The translations under genes and the position numbers were made by a program. A DNA stretch of 64,000 nucleotides from Aspidapion aeneum. Its lineage: Eukaryota > Arthropoda > Insecta > Coleoptera > Brentidae. Below are positions 22,046-31,544 of the stretch, piece by piece. Within the stretch, counting starts at the first letter, position 1. Every line of letters starts with the position of its first letter. The DNA is taken from contig OY755039.1 in NCBI GenBank assembly GCA_963576565.1, positions 142,421,369 through 142,485,368 on the forward strand. Direction: 5' to 3'. Under the pieces are notes generated by a model. That model worked only from the letters and a program-made list of their open reading frames with translations, was not told the DNA's origin and searched no databases.

Positions 22046-22443
22046 CAGCGGCGTAGCGTGGGGGGGGGAGGGGGGCGCGAGGGGTTCGTTGCCCCCCCTC
22101 GCCCCGAGGGTAGTGGCGCCCCATAGGTGGCCGAAGCGCCCTCAGCTTTATTAAGTCGGGCCGGTAACGGCCAATTGAGTGGGTGCCAAAGGAAACTAAC
22201 GACATGAAGACCTTTTTTTTTTTTTTTTTTTTTTTTCAAGATTCGTGAGAGGCGCCCTTGTGACTTATCGGCCGCCCCCTCACACATGATGACCTTTTTT
22301 TTTTTGGTCGCAAGATTTGTGAGAGGCGCCCTTTTGACCTTTTTGTTTTTTTTTTGTCACAAGATTTTTCATCAGTTTTCAGAGGCGCCCTTTTTAGCTG
22401 TCGCCCCCCCCCCCCCCGCCCTTTCGGGCACGCTACGCCGCTG
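22046..22443. mobile_element. hAT MITE with 8-bp TSD (family C)
   Basis: 398 bp with perfect TIR CAGCGGCGTAGCGTG and exact 8-bp duplication CCCCTAAG at 22038-22045 and 22444-22451. The interior is G/C-run rich and contains a long T-run at 22210-22236 and several AGAGGCGCCC repeats. It is nested in the 21241-22469 element. Confidence 0.93.
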
Positions 22444-22469
22444 CCCCTAAGTTATAGGACACCCTGTAT

Positions 22470-24341
22470 AAAAAGGTGCGTATTCACTAAAGTGGGCCGC
22501 GTTTGCCGGAGCTCTGCGTATGGCATATAATAAGCTCGTAAGGGTTTTGAAATAACAAGTTTATGGAAAAAATATTTATTATTTTTTTTGATAAAACTTT
22601 TGACAATTAGGAAAGAAAATAATTCCTTAGCGCTCATTTAAACTCTAAATAAAAAAAATCCTCAACCCTCAAAAAACGTGCCTTTTTAGTCATTTTTTGA
22701 TACTATATTTTGTTGCACATATCGCAATGGGATTTTAAATGGGCGGTGCATTTAAGTCTCTTTTTAAAAGTGCCAAATTTTTTTTTTCGAAATTTGCAAA
22801 ACTTATTATTTTAAAACCCTTACAATTTAGATTTTTGCTTACATTATTTATTATTTTTATTTCGATACAACTCTGGACCGCCTCCTCAGACTTAACGGCT
22901 TTCGGAAATTTTATTTATTTTATAGGTCCCCTTTATATTAAATACTTATTTCCACAAAAGAGTTATGTCAAAACCGGTACGCGCTCATTATATGTGTAAC
23001 AGGGGCCTGTGTGTGACAGTGGTTCTGTCACCTCAAGTGGCCAAGGCTTAAATGTTGTAAGCTACCAACTTAGGCTACAACTTATATAAATTATGAAAAG
23101 ATTAAATGGTACTATATGTTATTAAATTTACACAATCTCGAAAGGGAATTTGACGGTTCTTGGAGGAAAAGTATGCTATAAACGTTTTTCTCAAATGTAT
23201 AACTAATGTAGGATAATCATACATACCTTTTCAATTTTCTTCTTGCAGCTTCACACTTTCGCTTCTTATATTTATTAGTTGAATATCGACTTTTTACTAC
23301 TATTAAACTTTAGTATTCAAATATTTACACTTCTTAACTTTTAGGTTTTATAAACCTTTTATATATTTGTTGTAAATATATATATTTATCAACATCTTAA
23401 ACGTTGATTGATTGAGTGAAACTATTCAATCAACTGTTTAATTTACTTAATATTACTGTTTAGGTTTGGGATATGTTATTAATTAAAAATGCCGATTTTA
23501 GGGCAACGAATGGTTTGTATTTTGTTGTTAAAAAAACCATAAAACAGTTAAACACATTATTTCAAAACACTGGAAACAGTAATAATTAATGACTTTAAAA
23601 TCAATAAACTCCAAAAGAAAAGACTAAAATAATTATGAATAATAAAGATAATAGCTTATACAAAGTTAAAATAATTGATAAATTTCCCCAGTTGAAATAA
23701 AACTCCCCCTTAAGAAGTGTGAATGAAAGCGTAACGTACTAGGCGAAGCGCGACTAAAAAGTAAACTCCCTCCAGACTTTCGAAAGTTTCCCGTCTCAGT
23801 TAAAGCGACCCTGCGCTTGAAGGGACAAATATCTTGACGTTGATTGGCTAGAATTCTACTCCCTTTCGCCTTGGCGAGAAAGAGATAGACTGCGCTTTAA
23901 ACGCTCCACTAAGAGACAAAATAGCAATGCAAGCCAGACTTAAAAACCCGTTAGAAAGTAAAATTACACAGTGTGTTTTTTTTTAATTGAAAATAGTTTA
24001 GCTAATTTGTTTCCAGTTACAAAATATGAATTATTTTGATGTTAGTGGCTCAAAGGACATATTAGCCGAATACAACTTTTATTAAAATACAGCGAACCTG
24101 AAAATATGCCCAAAAACAAGTCGCCGAGTTGCCATAAATTTTACTTAATCTTAACCTAGTCTTGCATATAATTAATGTTTGTTGATGACAAAAACAATAT
24201 TTAATTAAAAATCTTTAAAAACTTATAAATGGCAAAAATACCATTTATGCTCAAATCCCGTTTTGTTACATATGTCATACACAGAGCTCCCTCTTAACGA
24301 ACCACAGAAAATGCGAAAAACACGAGAAGGTCTTACGGACT
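22470..24341. other. Largely unique AT-rich DNA
   Basis: No gene is supported. The plus open frame at 22739-22999 is Phe/Leu/Ile-rich and could be mistaken for a membrane protein, but it has no recognisable features and no splice context. 23730-23960 is relatively GC-rich, with a CCAAT-type box (GATTGGCTAG at 23850) and a GAGAAAGAGA run, and could be regulatory; nothing ties it to a gene. Confidence 0.35.
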
Positions 24342-24494
24342 GTCCTTAAATTACGTAACGCTCTAGGGGGGAGAAGGGGGGGTTTGGCCTTGCGTTACAC
24401 TCAATGTTTTTTAATGTCTTTTTTCTAGAAAATGCGTTACGAGGGGGCCGGGGGTTAAAAAACTCAAAATTTTTGCGTTACGTAATTTAAGGAC
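24342..24494. mobile_element. MITE with perfect 20-bp TIR
   Basis: GTCCTTAAATTACGTAACGC at 24342-24361 is exactly mirrored at 24475-24494. The interior is T/G rich (CTTTTTTCTAGAAAATGCG). A truncated relative is at about 5230-5340. Confidence 0.8.
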
Positions 24495-24782
24495 GTTCCC
24501 TTACCGCCGCGCCGTCTCAATTAAATCCGTGCGCGAGCTGCGCAAACGCGGAGCGTTTTCGGTTCACTTTACACCCGGTTCCCACCTACGACTTTCTCGT
24601 GGGTGCCCGCTCACGCGTCACATGATCTCAATATGAAATTTAATGACAGTGTATACGCAGCATAACGAAATGTTTTACCAATAAAAGAATATTAAATACA
24701 ATTTGTAATTACATATAATATCAACTAAAATAATATATATAAATATTTGTCAAATAACATTTTTTTTTTTAAGAAAATAGCT
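24495..24782. other. Locally GC-rich stretch then AT-rich DNA
   Basis: 24505-24640 is GC-rich with several CpG-containing motifs (GTGCGCGAGCTGCGCAAACG, CACGCGTCACATG). It could be a remnant promoter or part of an unrecognised repeat. No coding call is made. Confidence 0.25.
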
Positions 24783-24942
24783 GGCCATACACACAGAGGT
24801 TGATCCATCGGTTTGGAACGGCACAGATAAGTCTGACCGTTTTGTCCGCAACGGTTTAAAACTGCTGCAGTCCACTAACACAAAAAAAAATCTTTCGAAT
24901 CGATCCTTCATATCGGTCTGTGGCAGACATAACCGCGCGTTA

Positions 24943-25109
24943 GTGGGCGAAACCTCAAGATTTATTTGCCGGTTAAACCAAAACTGTGGAATTTCGTCAA
25001 CTCGAAAGTTTTATGCGGCACGGTATTTTAAGCATAGTGTATGTAAAATGTTTCGTGCTAAAAAGAAGCAGGCTCAGTGTATGGGAATGATTATTAATAT
25101 GGAAATAAT
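24943..25109 (+). pseudogene. N-terminal remnant of Harbinger transposase
   Basis: The frame reads MFRAKKKQAQCMGMIINMEI from about 25048 and stops shortly after the nested element begins. In intact relatives a basic N-terminal segment of this kind precedes the WCKxW block found at 27190. The two parts are now about 2.1 kb apart and in different frames. Confidence 0.4.
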
Positions 25110-25444
25110 CACAGCCTTCGTAAACTAACGAGCCACGAACCAGAAGAAACGGCAACACAGCATGGAGGCCAGTCATTTTCGTCCACGTGCGTCGCCCACC
25201 ACGCTAGTTACTGGCCGTTTCCGCGCAGATAATGTTTTTTTTTAACTTTTAGTATATTTCAAATCGCGTTACCAAATAAAACAACTGTTCTGGTTTTAGT
25301 GAGATGTGTGGTGAACTTAAAATTATATTACCTACTTAATAAAAGCTGTGTAAAAAAGACCTTTTGTACACCGGTAATAAGTGAGGTTAGATGTTTGTTT
25401 TTGTTTGGAATTTTTGGTCTGTTTTTTCTTTTTAAATTTTAAAC

Positions 25445-25772
25445 ATGCCGCGAAAGTGTTGGGTACCCGGTTGCAAAAGTAACGATGCATTAATGAAGAG
25501 GGTCACGAACAACCTTTGGCTTCCCAAAAGAAAATGACCTAAAAAATGCTTGGCTTCAGGCCATACACAGAGAAGATTATGTTGTGACTGCATCTTCAGT
25601 GGTTTGTTGGAAACATTTTGACATAAGTGACGTTGGTAGAACCGAGATAATTAGGGATAAAGAGGGAGTACCAAAGGAGATGCCACTAACATTCCCTAAG
25701 TTAAACAATGGGCAATACCTCGGCTATTTGAATCTCAACCCGAGTATATGTCAAACACCAAACCTCCAGTAA
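25445..25772 (+). pseudogene. THAP-domain protein, frameshifted
   Basis: Starts MPRKCWVPGCKSNDALM, giving the first two zinc ligands (Cys5, Cys10) of a C2CH THAP finger. A one-base shift near 25515 moves the reading to FGFPKENDLKNAWLQAIHRE, then SSVVCWKHFDISD with the remaining Cys and His ligands, and MPLTFPKL close to the usual AVPTIF position. It ends at 25770-25772 after about 110 residues in total. The THAP finger binds DNA and is the N-terminal domain of P transposases and of several host regulators. The frameshift and the lack of a downstream catalytic region make it non-functional here. Confidence 0.85.
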
Positions 25773-25829
25773 GAGAAAATCCTGACGACAACGAAAAAAA
25801 TTGAAGAAAGGGAGGGTATGGAAATATAT

Positions 25830-26640
25830 ATAAATATATATTGCGTTTATAGATTTCGAAAAAGCATTGAGCACTTGGCAGTAAAAGATCTTTAATTAAT
25901 AGCCGAATAGATCACAGATATACAGACTTAATAGCCAATATATATAGTGAAGCAACAACATTAATCAAAATCCACAGAGGAACCAAGCCAATCCGCATAA
26001 GAAGAAGTGTCAGAATGACACAATATTCCCTAAATTATTTAACCAGGCCCTAGAAGATGTTTTTAAAAGCTTAGATTGGGAAGAAATAGGCATCAAAGTA
26101 AACGGACAATTCTGAACCACCAAGATATGCTGATAATATCAATCAATCTAAAAGAAAATAGAACAAGTAGAGGAATATATAGGACCCGGGACAAATTATT
26201 AAACTGAAAAAAGAAAAGCAAACAGCTGAAATCAAGAGACGAGTAAGATTGGCCTGGGCAGCATTCGGTAAATTAAGCAACATATTAAGAAAAAAAAAAT
26301 ATCCTCAGTAACTGAAAACGGAAGTGTATAACCAATGTATCCTTCCTGTACTTACCTATGAATCCCAGACCTGGACACTTACAAAATCAAACATGGATAA
26401 GGTAACAAAAGCCCAAAGATCAATGGAAAGACAAATGTTACATGTAAAGCTAACAGGTAGAAAAGGAATGAATTGATAAGAAATAAAACAAAAGTAAGGG
26501 ATGTCAGAGCAGAAGTAGCAAAATTAAAATGGAAATTTGACGGTCATATTATCAGACAGAAAGACGATTGATGGAACAAATGTATTGTAAACTGGAGAAC
26601 TTGGCCAAAGATGGATTGACGAAGGCTAAATAGAATAGAT
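25830..26640 (+). pseudogene. Degenerate non-LTR retrotransposon (LINE) ORF2 fragment
   Basis: Broken frames read ...FIDFEKA, then IANIYSEATTLIKIHRGTK, FNQALEDVFKSLDWEEIGI and YADN, matching the palm region of LINE reverse transcriptases (the catalytic YADD is degraded). After that come YNQCILPVLTYESQTWTLT and RSMERQMLHVKLTGRKGMN, the conserved C-terminal part of such ORF2 proteins. Many stops and shifts; no 5' end is present. It was presumably inserted in, or picked up by, the THAP element. Confidence 0.75.
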
Positions 26641-27182
26641 ATAAAAAAAGGTAAGTTCATTTAAAGTTTAAATTAACATGGTACCACTTAAACTAGATTC
26701 ATAGTTCTGTAAAGTAAGCAGTTAGACATAATAAACTATCCCACAAACATCCTGTTGTTCAAACTTGACAGTAATAACTTAGCAGTAAGAAAGGAACAAT
26801 TTTTATTTCTTACTTCTCACTTCATACTGCTTACTTCACGGTACTATGAATCGAACTTTAGGGTTGTTCTCACAAATTGTTTAAAAGTAATTTCTCTTCT
26901 GTTTATTCTAGGTTTTGTTACATATTTTTTAACATGATTAATGGCCACTGATATTTATTTCCAAATGTTTTGTTTGTTTTAAAAATTAAATGTAACACGC
27001 CTAAACATAGTTTATTAGTTTTTACAAAAAAAAATACAAAATCGCCAAACTACAATCAAAACAAATAGCAGATGTTTATATCTCCCATGTATATATCGGC
27101 CCACCAGCCGGCCAATTTGCGATGTTGCCTTTTCTGGTTCGTGGCTCGTTAGTTTACGAAGGCTGCGAAATAATGCATAGTG

Positions 27183-27462
27183 GTGTAAAAAAGAGTGGGT
27201 TAAAAGTTATTTGCTTAACAGGAAACTATTTAGCCATGGCCTTCTATTAAAAGAACTCTTTGAGAAGAGAGAAAATGATTCAAACGATTTTAAAAATTAT
27301 TTAAGAATGGATATTAACACGTATGACCTTTTATTAAATTTGGTAAGAGAGGATCTTACGAAACAAGATACCCAAATGAGAGAAGCCATTGGACCAGAAC
27401 AGCGATTAAATGCTTCCCTTCGTTTCCTTGCCACGGGATATGAAGATCTGAAATTTTTATAG
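27183..27462 (+). pseudogene. PIF/Harbinger transposase fragment (HARBI1-like)
   Basis: The frame reads CKKEWVKSYLLNRKLFSHG, then LLLKELFEKR, NYLRMDINTYDLLLNLVRED and RLNASLRFLATGYEDLKFL before TAG at 27460. This is the N-terminal portion of HARBI1-like proteins (basic W-rich start, then a helical region preceding the DDE nuclease). Immediately after the stop the same family continues as GISAQALGL and then, after a frameshift, IIPETC, so the stop is secondary. The DDE catalytic region is missing. Confidence 0.85.
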
Positions 27463-27642
27463 GGAATTTCTGCACAGGCACTTGGTTTATATCATTCCGG
27501 AAACATGTGCGGTCTGTTATCCCTGGCACAGTGTAAACCGACAGACAAGTCTGCGCCGGTTAAAATATCGAGCGCGGAACCCACAAGTTTCGCCCGCCGG
27601 TCTGAACTCACAGATAAATCTGGACCGGCCATAACTGGCGCG

Positions 27643-28573
27643 CATTGGCGTAGCTAGAAGGGGGGGGGGGGGCCCTGAAGTCCCTCAGGCCCCCCCTAAG
27701 ATATTTTAGGCCTCCCCTACCGACTACTAGTAAAAGAACATGACGCTGAAAATACATACTTTTCTATTATTATTCGGGAAATATTCAAATAAAATAGGTG
27801 CATTAAAATTTAAAATCATTCAAAATTTAAAAGACCTTCTTAAACTGTTTTTCTAAAATAAATATAATAATCTTTTTAGTTTTTTTGAGGTTAGCGTTTA
27901 GTGTCTTATGGAAATTTTCCGATTTTGGTGACAATTTCATAACCATTTTCATATTAAGTTTTCCCACGTCGTTAAATGGAATAAATTCGTCGAGCAATAC
28001 CGGGAAATTTTTAATATTAATACTTCTGCTCTAAGAGCAGAAATGACCGTTTTAAAGAATTGTATTTTTCGGTTAAATCAAACTGTTGGTCATGATTCTA
28101 TCAAACAACATATAGCAGAAAACACCTATCCAAACCTCTACCAACTTTTTAAAGTTGCGAGTATTCTTCCAATTTCAAGTGCAACTTGCGAGAGGTCTTT
28201 CTCTGCCATGAGGAGAGTTTTTAATTGGCTTAGAACAACTATGACTCAAGAGAGACACTCAGGTTTGTCATTGTTATTCATAGAAAAAGATGTTGAGGTC
28301 GACTTAGACAGTGTGGTAGACGCTTTCAGTCAGCGACGTAGAAAACTTTCTTTGTAGAATTGCTGAATTACATACTTCCTGTGTATACATATAAATAAGT
28401 TGGTAAATGTATTATTAAATTTGTTATATTAAAATATTAGAACATTTAATGCGCGTATTTTTTTTTTATTCATTGCACACTTTGCACGACTCTTTAAAAC
28501 CTATGTTTGCTTTTTGTTCAAGATAAATCGGGGCCACGGCCTCCCCTGAAAAGCAAGGCTAGCTACGCCAATG
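27643..28573 (+). mobile_element. hAT family A, copy 1 (internally deleted), 8-bp TSD
   Basis: TIR CATTGGCGTAGCTAG at both ends and exact duplication CTGGCGCG at 27635-27642 and 28574-28581. At 931 bp it lacks about 260 bp present in the other copies (52358, 58756, 41420): the sequence jumps from AAAATCATTC straight to AAAGACCTTCTTAAACTG. It keeps the C-terminal dimerization ORF. Confidence 0.95.
28043..28357 (+). CDS. hAT C-terminal dimerization ORF, copy 1
   Basis: 104 residues from the first ATG; the same frame is open back to 27932, adding HVVKWNKFVEQYREIFNIN, so the ATG is not necessarily the true start. It contains the hAT dimerization motif ISSATCERSFSAMRRVFNWL followed by RTTMTQERHSGLSLLFIE. 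This resembles the C-termini of ZMYM1-like/hAT transposases. The BED finger and the RNase-H catalytic domain are absent. A dimerization-only product could in principle interfere with a full transposase, but no expression evidence exists here. Nearly identical ORFs occur at 41635, 53028 and 59424. Confidence 0.75.
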   Translation: MTVLKNCIFRLNQTVGHDSIKQHIAENTYPNLYQLFKVASILPISSATCERSFSAMRRVFNWLRTTMTQERHSGLSLLFIEKDVEVDLDSVVDAFSQRRRKLSL

Positions 28574-28654
28574 CTGGCGCGTGGAATGTCCACTAATTGA
28601 AAGACAAATACGCCAGTTTGAACCGCGCCGTTCCAAACCTCTGTGTGTATGGGC

Positions 28655-29124
28655 ACCTATTGATAGTTCATTTTTATAATTAACGGAAGTTTTAAGAGAA
28701 CACATTTTGTTAAAAATTATTTGTTTTTGGTAAAACATTACTTACAATATATAGAGGCTACATATACATATTAAAAATATTTTAAAATAGAAAAAAACGA
28801 AATGAGAAAAAAACAGTTTAATGGACCTAAAACCTAAAAAAAAAAGAAAAGTATATTCATATATTGCACAAAAAATAGGAAAATATAAATATGGTGTAAA
28901 ATAATATATAATAAATATAGTAAAGCTATATAAAGCAAATAAATAAAAAACTTAGGTATATAAATGACTAAAAATAATACACTAGTATAAGGAAGATTAT
29001 CAAATTTGAATCTGTAAAAAGGATCTTGTTAAAAAAAAAGGTAGAACTTTGTACTCGAAACTTCAATTTGAATTACAAAGTACATATTATCTCAAAGTAA
29101 GAAACTTACTCTAAGGTACATATT
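28655..29124. other. AT-rich DNA, nothing recognised
   Basis: A-rich low-complexity sequence (long runs of A, ATAAATA repeats). No genes or inverted repeats were seen. Confidence 0.4.
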
Positions 29125-29558
29125 AGATAGTTTAAGTTGTGCTACGTATTTTTACGTAAGCATGAGATTTGACAGTTACGCAAGCGCACTTCGTCACACC
29201 GTCGTCAAGGTCACGTTAGCGCTTACGTATTTACATTAGCTTACGGCAGTCTGCGGGCACCTTAACGTTACCAAAGAACAGAATTGGTTGATTGACCGAT
29301 CGAAAAATGAGGCCTAGACGATAATTTCCGCTTCCAGGACAAACGATTCTTTGCAAATATATTCCTACTGTAGTTGAAAAGACAAAAAACAAAATTGTAA
29401 CATCAAAAAAACACAGTGCCGCATTCCATATTCTCTGCTATTAGTAGACTTGTTATGGTAACGTAAAAACATTCAACTTAAACTCAAATTTGGAACAAAA
29501 CGTAGAGCGCTTAACGTGCAGTTTTACGTAAAAATACGTAGCACAACTTAGACTATCT
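29125..29558. mobile_element. MITE with 35-bp TIR
   Basis: AGATAGTTTAAGTTGTGCTA followed by CGTATTTTTACGTAA at the left end is mirrored at the right end with one mismatch. Interior about 360 bp, including GCGCACTTCGTCACACCGTC. No coding capacity. Confidence 0.8.
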
Positions 29559-29574
29559 ATTATTATCTAGGTGC

Positions 29575-31316
29575 ATATGAAAAAGATAGAGTTAGCAGGA
29601 AGCGCCGACCTAGGGTGTTCACAGGCTCGAGCGTTTGATTTGACGCCCTGGGTATCTATTCTGGATCTTGAACCATCCACATCACACGCTTTGACCAATA
29701 GCAAACTCTGAGCGGTTGCGTGTTGTGACCAATGGCATAGTCGCCTGCTCTTCAGAGTTAGTGCATTTTACGCGTTCGAAGTGAAATCTGTTCTCCTGCC
29801 TCTTAAGTCAGGTCTAGACATAACATTTTACCTTACGTCTTGCCTGTTAGTTAAAAGGGTCAAGTATGACGGTTGAAAGACTAGCGTACACACTTGATAG
29901 TTTTAACGTACGTTTTTAGATCAGTTTTTGATACACCATGGAGCAGGCAATGCTTTTGACAATAAATGTTTTTTGTTTTAAATGTCTATGACTTAACCGT
30001 TTCAGTAGCTAAACATAGTTTTTTAACCAGTTTTTCAAAATGTTGTGCTGATTTGGTTTGGTAATGTCCCCTGAAGATGTAGATAAGTTTCTGCTTGCGA
30101 AACATCTCGGGACTATTTGTTCAAAACAAATTAAAAATTAGTGGAAGAAGACAATAACCTGTTTGATTTCCTAAAAAATTATCTTATCTAATGTCGGACG
30201 TTTCGTATACCAACTGCTAAGTTGCACTCGCAAGGAAATAAAATTGTATGCACTACCACAAGAAATGCCGCTAAAACTGACGTTTTACCGGAAACAAAGC
30301 CTCTACCGATCAGTTCAACAGGTCCGACTTCAGTCCTGTTCAGTTCAGGCAAAACGTACATTTTATTGTCTACACGAAAGGTTTTGCCTGATTCGTTTTA
30401 CCTGACCAAGTAAAACGTCAGGCAAAACGTTATGTGTAGACCCCGCTTTATATACCGACAAAGCGAGTGATGTGGATGGTCACATCGTTCAAGACCCAGA
30501 ATAGATACCCTAAAGCGCTCGGCCAGCCAGGGCTATCAAAACGGACGGGCCACGATCCTCCACTTTGTTGACGTCACATCCGGGGCTGATTTTTTTTTTT
30601 GATGGTCACATCACGACACAGCTGATTGTCTTTAAAATATTGAAGTTTGAATGACGGTTCATGAATATACAATTTTTTTAAAAATAAAGCCGGTTTTGAG
30701 ATTGTTTTTACTATATTCTTGCAGAACAATTTTTTTTAAATGTATAGTAATCCTTAATTTTTCAGAGCCGCTTCATTAGCTCACACAAAAATTAAATTTA
30801 AAGCAGACGCGAATGTGACAAACACAGATGACATAGTCAAATACATGTCAAATATAACAGTTGGCATGAGGTATATGGCGGGTAATTTGAATTCAAAATA
30901 AGAAATGTTAAATCTTGAAAATTTTAACCATTTAATCATCTTGCATTCTTACAAAAGTTTGGTAGAATATCGGGATGGTGTCTAAGAATATTTCACTGAA
31001 ATTTTGCGGAAATCTGTAGTGCCATTTTCAAAATATCCTAAAAAAACATCTGACCTCCCATAAGACCCAATGTAAAAGTCAGCCCCCAGAGAACAGCTGA
31101 TTTTTTCAGGGTCGTGGCCTGTATATTTTTGTTGGCCTTGGGCCAGCTCCTCTTTTTTTGAATGGGTTATGTGCTCTTCAATTCAACCCATTCAAAAAAA
31201 GAGAAAGAGCTGCCGAGTAAGATCACTATATAACGAAGTTCTTTCAAGCGCTTCGGGGCGTCAACTCCAGCCTGTGAACACCCTCGGTCCGTGCTTCTGC
31301 TACCTTATTCATATGC
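29575..31316. mobile_element. Inverted-repeat element containing the 7-bp-TSD MITE
   Basis: The left end has GCATATGAAAAAGATAGAGT, then AGGGTGTTCACAGGCT at 29612-29627. The right end is the mirror, with AGCCTGTGAACACCCT at 31269-31284 and ATTCATATGC at its edge. A second inner inverted pair, GGGTATCTATTCTGGATCTT (29651) and its mirror, lies just before the nested MITE at 30528. A short hairpin (CTTTTTTTGAATGGGTT, mirrored) follows at 31150-31205. No transposase was seen. Confidence 0.65.
30528..31140 (-). mobile_element. MITE with 7-bp TSD, copy 3
   Basis: 613 bp, reverse orientation, CAGGGCTATCAAAACGGACG to GTTGGCCTTG, flanked by GGCCAGC at 30521-30527 and 31141-31147. It retains the GACATGTATTTGACT-containing segment missing from copy 2. 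Confidence 0.92.
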
Positions 31317-31399
31317 TACGAGTACATAGATAAATATAAATAAAATATATAGGTATATCACATTTTTTAAAAATTTTGTACTAAAAAATATCAAAAGGT

Positions 31400-31544
31400 T
31401 CAAACGTCTTTGTTTTTTTCATCTTCCTTGGAAAAACAGGCAAGAACTTTCTCTTTGTGGTTGAGTCTTTCACGATTTTCTACAAGTTTCTCCCACTCCC
31501 AGTCTCCTTCTAAGGGTATTCCGTTTTCAAAATCGAAATTCCAC
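31400..31544 (-). CDS. dap: CDI gene, coding exon 2 (C-terminal)
   Basis: 145 nt after a clear acceptor (CTTGGTTTTTAG). It encodes WNFDFENGIPLEGDWEWEKL, then VENRERLNHKEKV and LACFSKEDEKNKDV, ending in TGA at 31402-31400. The reading frame upstream of the acceptor is open but is intron sequence. No AATAAA was seen within about 130 bp downstream; an AATAAG variant lies about 95 bp past the stop. Confidence 0.85.

Larger units (their letters stand above)
21241..22469. mobile_element. ACAGGGTGTCCCATAACTTA element, host to two nested insertions
   Basis: The left end ACAGGGTGTCCCATAACTTA and right end TTATAGGACACCCTGT form a TIR that continues into GGGGCCATAG. The right TIR is interrupted at its CCCCTAAG by the 398-bp hAT MITE. 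Removing that insertion restores a continuous TIR of about 30 bp. TATA flanks both ends. A hairpin MITE with CCCACATAGCACAA ends lies in the middle. Confidence 0.85.
25110..27166. mobile_element. THAP-bearing P-like element with 8-bp TSD
   Basis: Perfect inverted repeat CAGCCTTCGTAAACTAACGA...CGAACCAGAA (34 bp) at both ends and an exact 8-bp duplication GAAATAAT at 25102-25109 and 27167-27174. The element carries a THAP domain reading frame, then degenerate LINE reverse-transcriptase sequence. A THAP domain at the start of the transposase plus 8-bp duplications fits the P superfamily. It sits inside the Harbinger gene. A hairpin (ATTCATAGTTCTGTAAAGTA, mirrored) is present at 26690-26862. Confidence 0.82.
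24783..28654 (+). mobile_element. PIF/Harbinger element, disrupted by two nested insertions
   Basis: The ends GGCCATACACACAGAGGTTG and (reverse) GCCCATACACACAGAGGTT form a TIR, followed on both sides by GGAACGGCRC. The interior holds pieces of a HARBI1-like nuclease/transposase (24943-25101 and 27183-27462). It has been broken by a THAP/P-like element (25110-27166) and a hAT copy (27643-28573). The 3-bp duplication expected for the family could not be identified; weak symmetry (ATAG...CTAT) continues just outside the ends. Confidence 0.82.

Noticed and set aside
22739..22999. 86-codon frame that looks like a small membrane protein
   Set aside because: Phe/Leu/Ile richness is expected from T-rich DNA; no homology recognised and no gene context.
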